From Bdellovibrionota bacterium (GTDB taxonomy: Bacteria > Bdellovibrionota > Bdellovibrionia > Bdellovibrionales > JAEYZS01), in assembly GCA_040386775.1 (NCBI GenBank), contig JAZKEU010000012.1, forward strand, positions 186,001 to 250,000: a stretch of 64,000 nucleotides of DNA. The letters are read 5' to 3'. Positions 57,100-64,000 of the stretch are shown piece by piece; the first letter of the stretch is position 1, and every line of letters starts with the position of its first letter. Under the pieces are notes generated by a model. That model saw only the letters and a list, made by a program, of their open reading frames with translations. It made no database searches and was not told the DNA's origin. A program made the translations under genes and the position numbers.

Positions 57100-57445
57100 A
57101 TTCAAAGCGAATGTCATCGCGACGATTTACAAAGACACATTTTTGATAAGCACTTGTTTCCACATCATGCTTATAAAATTCATTGGGTATTTCTTCATCT
57201 GTCACCGAAAGCTTGTTACTCAAATCACCCTCTGCAGCAGAAGAAGTTTCTGTTTTGGCTACAGTGACTTTACAAGTGGATTCCAATGAACAATCCGAAT
57301 CTACAATTAAAAAATCATCTATGACAATTCCACCCTCAGCAACGGGCGCTTGGCCACTCTTGGATTGTCCGCAGTTTTGGAAGAATAATATTAAGACAGA
57401 TGCCATGGTGATCGTTATTCCGACATAAATATTTTTTTTGATCAT
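57083..57445 (-). CDS. Putative lipoprotein with FQNCG signal end
   Basis: 120 residues from ATG 57445 (GGAG upstream at 9 bases). Signal MIKKNIYVGITITMASVLIL then FFQNCGQ, where the Cys is the likely lipid site; this FQNCG end recurs in Bdellovibrio exported proteins as I recall. The mature part is acidic and Ser/Thr-rich with four Cys. Sits between the fibre and the lyase gene. Role unknown. Confidence 0.72.
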   Translation of the reverse strand: MIKKNIYVGITITMASVLILFFQNCGQSKSGQAPVAEGGIVIDDFLIVDSDCSLESTCKVTVAKTETSSAAEGDLSNKLSVTDEEIPNEFYKHDVETSAYQKCVFVNRRDDIRFEYLCSK

Positions 57446-57486
57446 CTGAGAATTCTCCAAAAATTGTATAACTATTTATCGGAGCC

Positions 57487-57519
57487 AAAGTCCTGGAAGT
57501 TTAATCTTTCCAGGACTTT
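57487..57519. terminator. 12-bp perfect hairpin after the lyase gene
   Basis: AAAGTCCTGGAA and TTCCAGGACTTT form a perfect 12-bp stem with a 9-base loop, 49 bases past the 57568 stop. T-rich flank follows on the plus strand (ATTTAG) and weakly on the minus strand. Likely terminator for the 57568-59685 gene. Confidence 0.75.
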
Positions 57520-57527
57520 ATTTAGAA

Positions 57528-57540
57528 TCTCATTTTGAGA
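57528..57540. promoter_or_regulatory. TCTCA-N3-TGAGA site
   Basis: TCTCATTTTGAGA, a 5-bp inverted repeat with a 3-base spacer, lies 28 bases past the stop of the lyase gene. The same pattern occurs at 20527, 59796 and 59872. Confidence 0.45.
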
Positions 57541-57567
57541 TAAATTGAATTGGATTATTAAATTGGA

Positions 57568-59685
57568 TTACGGAGCGCTCAATTGAACTTGGAATGAACC
57601 ACTGCCCGCTGGGCCGCGAACTTCAATTCTATGACCTCTGCTGAAAGTGTCAATTCCTGAGCTTGTCCAATTCATCACGCTTATGGTTGGATTGGCTGGA
57701 GCCTGCACTGTAATTGTCAGACCACCCGCAGTGATCATATTTCCATTCACGGTGGGTTGAGACGGAACTATCACTTGGAAAACGGCTTGTGTTCCCGCGC
57801 TCACGGTAAAGTTATCTCGCACAACCAATGATCGATTGGCAAAATCAATATTTCGAGTCCAAGAAGTGATGTTTGCATTTCCAGCATAGGCAGGAGTTAA
57901 GTTTGCAGTTGCATTCACTGCTCCCGTCGTAGAGTTTTGACTATTGATAGTCATCGTCGAAGTCGTACCTTCACGTTGTGGAATGGTAGTACCACCATTT
58001 ACAAATTTCACTAGATTATGAATCTCTGTAGATTGATTGATACCACTATGACTCCAAATATTTGAAGTGATCGCTAGATAGTCTGTTGAAGCTAAACTAA
58101 ATGCACCTTGATCTTGGTGAGCGTGCGATTCATTGTATGTCCCTGCACCAAACTGCATCCAAAGAGCATTTGTATCCCAACTTGTTCTTGCGAAAAGTTG
58201 TCCTGCTCCTGAAGCTCTATAAACTAAACCTTCTGTGGGAGCAGCGGCGTTGTTCATTGGAGGAGTTAAGATATCATGCCTTCTTGTAAAATATTGGGAC
58301 ATTTGTTGAACGCTGATGTGACTCAACCACCATGCACCAATCGCCTTGTTCGCAGCATTGTTTGTCAAGTGAGCCGCATAAAGTCCCAAGATTCTATGGT
58401 AATCAAATATTGTTGGCTCCGAAGAACGTGCTTGGTCACCAATCGCCGCAAGCTTTGCTCTCGATGGAATAGTAGCATGCAACCAGTACTTCACACTGTC
58501 TGTTAAATGCGCGTTCATGTTTGCGTAGTCTTCCGTCGTAGAGTCTTCCCACACTTGATACAATTCAAATAATCCCATGTGTGCCGTTCCGTAACCTGTA
58601 CCCTCTAAGCTACCTCCACCCGGCATTGCTGAGAAATAGGTATTGATCATATTTAATTTTGAACGAGCTAGATTTATTGTCGTAGAATTATTGCTTGCAA
58701 GCCCCCAGTAGATGGTAGCTTTTGTAAAGCTGTAAAAATAGTTGTTACCAGGATTATTCACCGACCAACCTGACCATGGATATGCTCTCCCACCCCAAGT
58801 CGCAGAATTGTAATTCCATACGTTGTAAATAGTTTGGTTTGCATAAGCTGCCCAACGAGTTCTTTGTGCCGCAGTTGTCTGTGCGCTACACCAATCGTAA
58901 GCTATCGCTACTTCCGATAATAAGTGACCTACTTCTAGATAAGAGTCTCCCGCAATTACGGGTCTACCACCGCCTGCGATAGCTGCTTCTGCAGCAGCCA
59001 CTTGTTGTTCTGCTGTTGTCACTGCAAGGTTACAATAAGCGACGTTATTGGTAATACGATACATGAAGGCCGCATCCACTCCTGAATATCCGTATGGATT
59101 GCCTCCATTTAACTTCATGTCTACGTAATCTCTAAATCGAGTGTACTTAGTTGAAGCGACATCCACATAACTTAAATCAATTTCAATTCCATTTGCAGCT
59201 CCTGGAGGAGGCAGCACCGTACATGATGGATAAGTGTAGGAACCGCTCAATGTTCCATTATTACAAGTTCTTGTCTGAGGAGCTGCACAGGTTTGACCGT
59301 TGGGAACCGTGGCCACTTGATAAGCTTGAATTGTGCTCGCATGTGCAATGGTTCCACCACCCAATGACTCAGGAAGAGCGCAAGAAGCACTTCCGCAAGG
59401 ACCCACTGAACACGATTCAGATGTTGCAGGTCTTGGCCCCACATTTGTAAGACAGAAAGAATCGGCAACAACCGCATTAGCACTATCTCTGCAATTTACG
59501 GTTCTAGTGCGCGTGCCTGTTTGTCCACAAGCTGTTACGCTACAAGCACCCCAACTCGTTTCAACCCAATCATATATCGGATTGCTACTTGCGCCAGTGG
59601 AAGAACCAATGGATTTTACGCCGCTCTCAAGGCATCCGGTCAATAAAAATGAAATTGCTAAACCCAGTAATATAAGACTTTTCAT
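57568..59685 (-). CDS. TSP1-domain lipoprotein with heparinase/polysaccharide-lyase-like domain
   Basis: 705 residues. Lipoprotein signal MKSLILLGLAISFLLTGC. Residues about 38-80 are a thrombospondin type 1 repeat: WVETSWGACSVTACGQTGTR then TVNC, with W, C-S-x-T-C-G and R-x-V-x-C spacing. A second Cys-rich block follows (about 98-155). From about 165 to 560 is an alpha/alpha barrel-like region with WGGRAYPWSGWSVNNPGNN and, near 520, SHAHQDQGAFSL, the HxHxD site of heparinase II/III and alginate-lyase-like enzymes; a beta domain ends it. Secreted or anchored glycan degradation is likely; the substrate cannot be told. Confidence 0.82.
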   Translation of the reverse strand: MKSLILLGLAISFLLTGCLESGVKSIGSSTGASSNPIYDWVETSWGACSVTACGQTGTRTRTVNCRDSANAVVADSFCLTNVGPRPATSESCSVGPCGSASCALPESLGGGTIAHASTIQAYQVATVPNGQTCAAPQTRTCNNGTLSGSYTYPSCTVLPPPGAANGIEIDLSYVDVASTKYTRFRDYVDMKLNGGNPYGYSGVDAAFMYRITNNVAYCNLAVTTAEQQVAAAEAAIAGGGRPVIAGDSYLEVGHLLSEVAIAYDWCSAQTTAAQRTRWAAYANQTIYNVWNYNSATWGGRAYPWSGWSVNNPGNNYFYSFTKATIYWGLASNNSTTINLARSKLNMINTYFSAMPGGGSLEGTGYGTAHMGLFELYQVWEDSTTEDYANMNAHLTDSVKYWLHATIPSRAKLAAIGDQARSSEPTIFDYHRILGLYAAHLTNNAANKAIGAWWLSHISVQQMSQYFTRRHDILTPPMNNAAAPTEGLVYRASGAGQLFARTSWDTNALWMQFGAGTYNESHAHQDQGAFSLASTDYLAITSNIWSHSGINQSTEIHNLVKFVNGGTTIPQREGTTSTMTINSQNSTTGAVNATANLTPAYAGNANITSWTRNIDFANRSLVVRDNFTVSAGTQAVFQVIVPSQPTVNGNMITAGGLTITVQAPANPTISVMNWTSSGIDTFSRGHRIEVRGPAGSGSFQVQLSAP

Positions 59686-59795
59686 TTTCCCCCCCGGAAA
59701 ATTGCTTGGACGAATTCAAAGTTAAAAAACTAACTATATTTTAACTATCGTCCTAAGTTTACCGTACCTTAAGAAATCATTAAGAGGCGTCCTTG

Positions 59796-59808
59796 TCTCA
59801 TATTGAGA
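59796..59808. promoter_or_regulatory. TCTCA-N3-TGAGA site upstream of the lyase gene
   Basis: TCTCATATTGAGA, 111 bases before the lyase start at 59685 on the minus strand, with the second copy 64 bases further up at 59872. Possible operator. The rest of 59686-59993 shows only AT-rich intergenic sequence. Confidence 0.45.
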
Positions 59809-59871
59809 TACTCTAGAGTTCTTAACCGATCTCATGCGTCCCCGGGTTTTAAAATGCAAATGGAATACCAG

Positions 59872-59884
59872 TCTCAGAATGAGA
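59872..59884. promoter_or_regulatory. TCTCA-N3-TGAGA site upstream of the lyase gene, second copy
   Basis: TCTCAGAATGAGA with the same 5-3-5 layout as at 59796. Paired operator-like placement upstream of the lyase gene. Confidence 0.45.
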
Positions 59885-59993
59885 TGAATTTGCCAAATTC
59901 TCACTTCGTGAAGATGGTTGTCTTATTTTGATATTTATTTTTGAAGAGATGTCCAAGCATTTGATACTGCAAAGTAAATCTACAACTCGGTAA

Positions 59994-60032
59994 TTATAAT
60001 GTAAGCATTAGGAACCAATACTTACATTATAA
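59994..60032. terminator. 12-bp AT-rich hairpin after eno
   Basis: TTATAATGTAAG and CTTACATTATAA form a perfect 12-bp stem with a 15-base loop, beginning 10 bases past the eno stop. There is no long T run; it may be a terminator or operator. Confidence 0.5.
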
Positions 60033-60042
60033 GAATGGATTG

Positions 60043-61314
60043 TTATTGTTTGAAAGCATCCAAACCAAAAAATCTCGCTTGACCACCCAGCTCGTGTTCG
60101 ATTCTTAAAAGCTGATTGTACTTCGCCGTTCTTTCTCCGCGACACAGACTTCCTGTCTTAATTTGGGCGCAGCCAAAACCCACAGCAAGATCCGCAATGA
60201 TCGAATCTTCCGTTTCGCCCGATCTGTGCGACATCACCGTGGTGTATCCACCTCTGTGGGCCATGGCTATCGCATCTGCGGTTTCAGAAAGAGTTCCAAT
60301 TTGATTTACTTTTATTAAAACTGAATTTGCTACGCCTTGTTCTAAACCTTTATGAATTCTTTTTGGATTGGTCACAAAAAGATCGTCTCCAACAAGTTGC
60401 ATTTTATCGCCAAGTTTTTGTGTGACCGAAGCCCATGATGCCCAATCATCTTCCGCTAAACCATCTTCGATCGAAACCATTGGGAAGGTCTTACTCCACT
60501 CGATGTAAGTTTGGATCAATTGGTCTGGCGTAATTTTTTTGCCTTCCCATTTGTATTGACCACCATCGTAGAGCTCTGTCGCCGCTACATCGAGAGCCAA
60601 GAAAACATCTTGTCCTAAACGGTACCCTGTTTTTTCAATTGCGGTGGTGATCAGCTCTAATGCTTCACGATTATTTTTCAACTTTGGCGCGAATCCACCT
60701 TCGTCACCCACCGCGGTACTATAGCCTTTTTCATTTAAGATTTTTTTCAATGAATGAAAAATTTCGGATCCGCATCTCAAGCTTTCAGAAAACTTACCAC
60801 CGCAGACAGGCGCAATCATAAACTCCTGCACATCAAGCCCATTGTTTGCGTGCGCTCCACCATTCAATACATTCATCAATGGAACAGGAAGGGTATTTGC
60901 CAATACTCCGCCAACATATTCATAAACAGGAATTCCCAATTCAAGAGCGGAAAGTTTTGTGCAAGCGAGCGATACTCCAAGTAGAGCATTCGCTCCTAAA
61001 TTGGATTTATTTTCTGTTCCATCAAGATTAATTAAAATTTGATCAATGTCTCTTTGCTTTAAACAATCAAAGCCTATCAATTTATCGGCAATTGTTTCTT
61101 CTACGTTTTGAATAGCTCTCAAAACACCTTTTCCGTGATAACGTTTCTTATCATCATCTCTCAATTCCGCCGCTTCATGCGCTCCGGTCGAAGCCCCAGA
61201 AGGAACCGCCGCATAAGCCGAAAATCCAGAAGATCCCGTGATCTCCACTTCCACCGTTGGATTTCCACGACTATCTAAAATCTCTCTAGCTCTAATATCC
61301 AAAATTTCCGACAT
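60043..61314 (-). CDS. eno: Enolase
   Basis: Interconverts 2-phosphoglycerate and phosphoenolpyruvate. 423 residues, normal. [33 protein letters not shown] and [18 protein letters not shown] carry the metal ligands and catalytic Lys. The AAGGAG ribosome binding site lies 2 bases beyond the 25-bp inverted repeat at 61329, so that repeat could affect its expression. Confidence 0.98.
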   Translation of the reverse strand: MSEILDIRAREILDSRGNPTVEVEITGSSGFSAYAAVPSGASTGAHEAAELRDDDKKRYHGKGVLRAIQNVEETIADKLIGFDCLKQRDIDQILINLDGTENKSNLGANALLGVSLACTKLSALELGIPVYEYVGGVLANTLPVPLMNVLNGGAHANNGLDVQEFMIAPVCGGKFSESLRCGSEIFHSLKKILNEKGYSTAVGDEGGFAPKLKNNREALELITTAIEKTGYRLGQDVFLALDVAATELYDGGQYKWEGKKITPDQLIQTYIEWSKTFPMVSIEDGLAEDDWASWASVTQKLGDKMQLVGDDLFVTNPKRIHKGLEQGVANSVLIKVNQIGTLSETADAIAMAHRGGYTTVMSHRSGETEDSIIADLAVGFGCAQIKTGSLCRGERTAKYNQLLRIEHELGGQARFFGLDAFKQ

Positions 61315-61328
61315 AACAAACTCCTTCA

Positions 61329-61406
61329 GAAAAGGTGAGCCGCACCTTTTCCAAATGTTTGCGTCAATTGACGCTGATCTGTGGAAAAGGTGCGGCTCAC
61401 CTTTTC
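61329..61406. repeat. 25-bp perfect inverted repeat with nested palindromes
   Basis: Arm 1 (61329-61353) and arm 2 (61382-61406) are exact reverse complements, separated by 28 bases. Each arm is itself a hairpin: GAAAAGGTG, 5-base loop, CACCTTTTC. The spacer contains the perfect 14-bp palindrome GCGTCAATTGACGC (61361-61374). Arm 2 starts inside the stop codon of the histidine kinase and arm 1 ends just before the eno ribosome binding site, so the element fills the whole gap. It could be a cruciform, a terminator or a REP-like insertion. Confidence 0.92.
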
Positions 61407-62931
61407 AGAGGGGTAAGTCTATGGAGAAAGTTGAACCTCTTCCTGGTTCACTTTTGACTTGGATGTCTCCAGAATGCATTTCAATAATTGAATGGGCAAT
61501 ACTTAATCCAAGACCTGTGCCTTTGCCGGGCTGCTTCGTGGTGTAAAATGGTTTAAAGATGGATTTAAGCTTTTCGTCGTCCATACCAATGCCCGTATCA
61601 GAGATTTCAATCTCCGCTCGCGTGCCGCCTTTTATCATCCGATGGCGAGTCACAACTCTTACAACGCCTTTTCCATCGATGGCTTGAACGGCATTGTTTA
61701 AAATATTAACCAGTGCTTGTTCGAGCCTTACCGGAAAAACAGAAACATTTTGGCTGAGGAGTAAGTGACTGTCGATTTTTACATTTTCAGGAACTTGATG
61801 ACTCACCATTTTTACGGCGGAGTTTACAATTTGATTGAGATCAATGCTTACTTTTGGTTCATCCGAAGCTTTTCCGGTGATGAAAGATAAATCCTTAACG
61901 ATGGCTTTTACTTTTTGTAAACCCTCATGAACTTCTCTGACAATTTCAGGAAAATCTTTTTGCACAAGAGACCAATCCGTTCTTCTCATGGCTTCTTGTA
62001 CGGGAGGAGTTAAACGATCTTGACCAATAAGAATCGTGATCAACTGCTGAGCTCTGATAAAGTAATCATTGATTCTCATCATATTGCTCATCACGTAAGC
62101 AAGAGGATTGTTGATCTCGTGAGCAATGCTGGATGCAAGCTCGGAAAGCGTGGAGAGTTTTTCGGAATAAATTTTTTCTTTGTACTGACTCTCTAATTTT
62201 TTTTGTGCTTCCTCGAGGAGTTTATTTTTTTCTAATAGCTCACGGTTCTTAAACTCGAGTTCTTTTTGTTTTTTCTCTAATGACTTCATTAGAGTTTCAA
62301 CGAGATCGGGTTTTACGTTTCTTTCTAGCGCCGCGGTCTCAAACAATGAATCCTGATTCGTTTCCCAGTTGATATCGATGATTTTTCCGGTCCACTTCAC
62401 AAAAGCATTATCTCTACCAAAGAAAGTCGGTAGTGCCTCTAAGGCTGCTTGAAGGTATTTTGTGGTCAGCGGATAATCAAAACTAGAAATTGAAATTTCA
62501 AACGAAGATTTTTCTGCCGCTTCATTTGCCGAATTCAAAGCCAAAAGTGGCGGTGTTGGTGAAATAAAATATGATAAAAATCTTTCTGGATGAAGATAAA
62601 TATCTTGAGGTTTATCCATCATTCTAAGAACGCTATCCAAAACTCCCCACGAATGAAGCTTCAAACAGTCATGACCCACTAGCTCAGCTAAATTTTCGCT
62701 GCTGCTTTCTGCTTCGGATCTCTCTCCGGATTTTTCTCCGGATTTTTCTAAAGAAAAATAATTCGAAGCAACCTTTAAGAAATTTTCCATCTGTTTTGCT
62801 TCCATCCATGAAGACGGATCACGCAACAGTTCTTCAGGAATATCAAACGATGAGTAAAGCCCTTCAAGGCTCACCCTTTGATTCTCTAAATACGTCAAAA
62901 TGGAGTTGGAAATTTTACTGCTAAATAACAC
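61405..62931 (-). CDS. Soluble sensor histidine kinase
   Basis: 508 residues from a GTG start (weak ribosome binding site). The N-terminus to about 200 is an unrecognised sensor (SILTYLENQRVSLEGLYSSF begins it) containing a short charged repeat (EKSGEKSGERSE, 62-73). A coiled coil follows (about 210-255), then HisKA with His271 in SIAHEINNPLAYV and an ATPase domain with DTGIGMDDEKLKSIF and GKGTGLGLSIAHSII. No membrane segment. No adjacent response regulator. The stop overlaps the inverted repeat. Confidence 0.92.
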   Translation of the reverse strand: MLFSSKISNSILTYLENQRVSLEGLYSSFDIPEELLRDPSSWMEAKQMENFLKVASNYFSLEKSGEKSGERSEAESSSENLAELVGHDCLKLHSWGVLDSVLRMMDKPQDIYLHPERFLSYFISPTPPLLALNSANEAAEKSSFEISISSFDYPLTTKYLQAALEALPTFFGRDNAFVKWTGKIIDINWETNQDSLFETAALERNVKPDLVETLMKSLEKKQKELEFKNRELLEKNKLLEEAQKKLESQYKEKIYSEKLSTLSELASSIAHEINNPLAYVMSNMMRINDYFIRAQQLITILIGQDRLTPPVQEAMRRTDWSLVQKDFPEIVREVHEGLQKVKAIVKDLSFITGKASDEPKVSIDLNQIVNSAVKMVSHQVPENVKIDSHLLLSQNVSVFPVRLEQALVNILNNAVQAIDGKGVVRVVTRHRMIKGGTRAEIEISDTGIGMDDEKLKSIFKPFYTTKQPGKGTGLGLSIAHSIIEMHSGDIQVKSEPGRGSTFSIDLPL

Positions 62932-62973
62932 GTGCTCTATTTATCAGTCAGAGTAGAAGTCTTGCAAGGATGA

Positions 62974-64000
62974 TTACGCTGCTTTATTGAATTTTGCTCT
63001 CGTAAATGGAATTTTATTGGCTTCGATTTCATCCATAAATGAAGGGATATGGCCGACTGGCTGTAACTGCCCGACAAGACGTCCATCTGCTGATTTTTTA
63101 AGCTGCCCTAAATCGAATATGTGGTCTACTTGATAAGCCTTACCATCATGACCAAGGACTTCGGAGATATTCTTAACGCGTCTGCTTCCGTCTGGGAATC
63201 GAGATATTTGTACAATAACATCTACTGCGGCGCCGATCAAATGCTGTAAGGCACGTTCAGAAATTTTTGAATCTCCACCCATCGCGAGACCTTCAAGTCT
63301 TACCATTGCATCTTCTGGAGTGTTCGCATGGATTGTACCTAGGCAACCTTTGTGACCCGTGTTCATCGCATTGATAAGATCCAACGCTTCAGAACTTCTC
63401 ACTTCTCCTACAATAATTCTGTCCGGACGAAGTCTCAAACTGCTCTTCACCAAATCTTTCATATCCACTTCGCCAACACCTTGAGCGTCAGCCATTTGCG
63501 TTTCGAAAAACACTAGATGTTCATATTCAATTTGAAGTTCAGAGGAGTCTTCAATCACGATCACCCTTTGTGCTTTTGGAATTCTAGAGGCAAGGACACT
63601 GAGTAAAGTTGTTTTGCCCGAACCCGTTCCTCCGCTCACTAAAATATTTTTTCCTAAGTACATGCAAAGATCCAAGAACTGAGCGGCATCTGCCGTGATC
63701 GTTCCTTTCTCTACACAATCTTTCAAAGTCATTTTTGTTTGGGTGAATTTACGAATGCTCACCGTCGTTCCGCTTCTCGCCACCGGAGGTACAACCACGT
63801 GAATTCTTGATCCATCTGGTAATCTAGCATCAAGGGTTGGTTCTTTAGGAGAAATTCTGCGCCCCACACTCTGAGCAATACTATTCACCGCTGATAGCAA
63901 ATCATCTTCATTGACGAATTCCGCATCCGTCTTAATGAGCTTTCCGCCTCGCTCGATAAAAATTTCTTTGGGACCATTAATGAGAATTTCTGTAACCGTA
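62974..64000 (-). CDS. CpaF/TadA-family secretion ATPase, N-terminus cut by window edge
   Basis: About 342 residues visible. The frame continues to the right edge without a stop; ILINGPKEIFIERGGKLIKT near the edge is the start of the conserved CpaF region, so the N-terminus lies outside. DARLPDGSRIHVVVPP, Walker A GGTGSGKTTLLSVLA and Walker B RPDRIIVGEVRSSEALDLIN, with GTIHANTPEDAMVRLE, are complete. Powers Tad/Flp pilus assembly or secretion. Neighbouring Tad genes should lie further right. Confidence 0.93.
   Translation of the reverse strand, partial: TVTEILINGPKEIFIERGGKLIKTDAEFVNEDDLLSAVNSIAQSVGRRISPKEPTLDARLPDGSRIHVVVPPVARSGTTVSIRKFTQTKMTLKDCVEKGTITADAAQFLDLCMYLGKNILVSGGTGSGKTTLLSVLASRIPKAQRVIVIEDSSELQIEYEHLVFFETQMADAQGVGEVDMKDLVKSSLRLRPDRIIVGEVRSSEALDLINAMNTGHKGCLGTIHANTPEDAMVRLEGLAMGGDSKISERALQHLIGAAVDVIVQISRFPDGSRRVKNISEVLGHDGKAYQVDHIFDLGQLKKSADGRLVGQLQPVGHIPSFMDEIEANKIPFTRAKFNKAA

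Overview
The window looks like chromosome from a Bdellovibrio-type predator (Bdellovibrionota). The DNA is AT-rich by eye (roughly 40% GC, not computed). Evidence for this placement: TIGR02147-family regulators paired with secreted proteins, a Glt/Agl gliding-motility locus, a mosaic trimeric fibre with a C-terminal S74 chaperone domain, lipoproteins with an 'FQNCG' signal end, and ordinary proteobacterial housekeeping genes. No rRNA, tRNA, CRISPR array, integrase or phage structural block was seen.

Layout. 1-4961 (minus): pyrimidine operon pyrB-carA-hypothetical-carB; carB runs off the left edge. 5083-10146 (minus): two adjacent modules, each a TIGR02147 regulator followed by one or two secreted HExxH proteins. 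A 36-codon reading frame with a perfect Shine-Dalgarno lies divergently upstream of the second module. 10516-12332: three small envelope or secreted proteins of unknown role. 12437-16947 (minus): two signal peptidases (one with Thr at the catalytic Ser position), lepA, metK. 17183-20029 (plus): a CHASE-GAF hybrid histidine kinase. 20047-24272 (minus): lptC/lptA fusion-lptB-rpoN-glycine-zipper lipoprotein-hpf. 24430-27191 (plus): tandem GYF_2-PilZ protein, a nucleotidyltransferase/CopG-like pair, an HNH protein. 27832-39451 (minus): a long motility operon of two outer-membrane barrels, TPR proteins, an FHA/TonB-like linker and a TolQ/TolR/TolR motor. 39720-47097: a lipoprotein, a FliL-like protein, an FHA sigma-54 activator, then ysxC-kdsB-pyrG-kdsD-GNAT, which links CTP supply to KDO synthesis. 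47110-51332 (minus): a RAYT-type transposase, polA, a MauE/DoxX-like membrane protein, ftsB. 51425-59685 (minus): an outer-membrane protein, the giant trimeric fibre, a lipoprotein, and a TSP1-domain polysaccharide-lyase-like lipoprotein, all plausibly cell-surface or prey-related. 60043-64000 (minus): eno, a histidine kinase, and a CpaF/TadA ATPase cut by the right edge.

Most unusual structure. A 38-bp repeat occurs four times (25889, 47083, 47834, 50976). Every copy begins at or overlaps the stop codon of the gene before it and points in that gene's direction. Two copies face each other around the RAYT transposase, so the family is best read as a REP-like element with its mobiliser. A separate 25-bp perfect inverted repeat with nested palindromes fills the gap between the histidine kinase stop and the eno ribosome binding site. 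A short palindrome, TCTCA-N3-TGAGA, occurs four times, three of them flanking the lyase gene.
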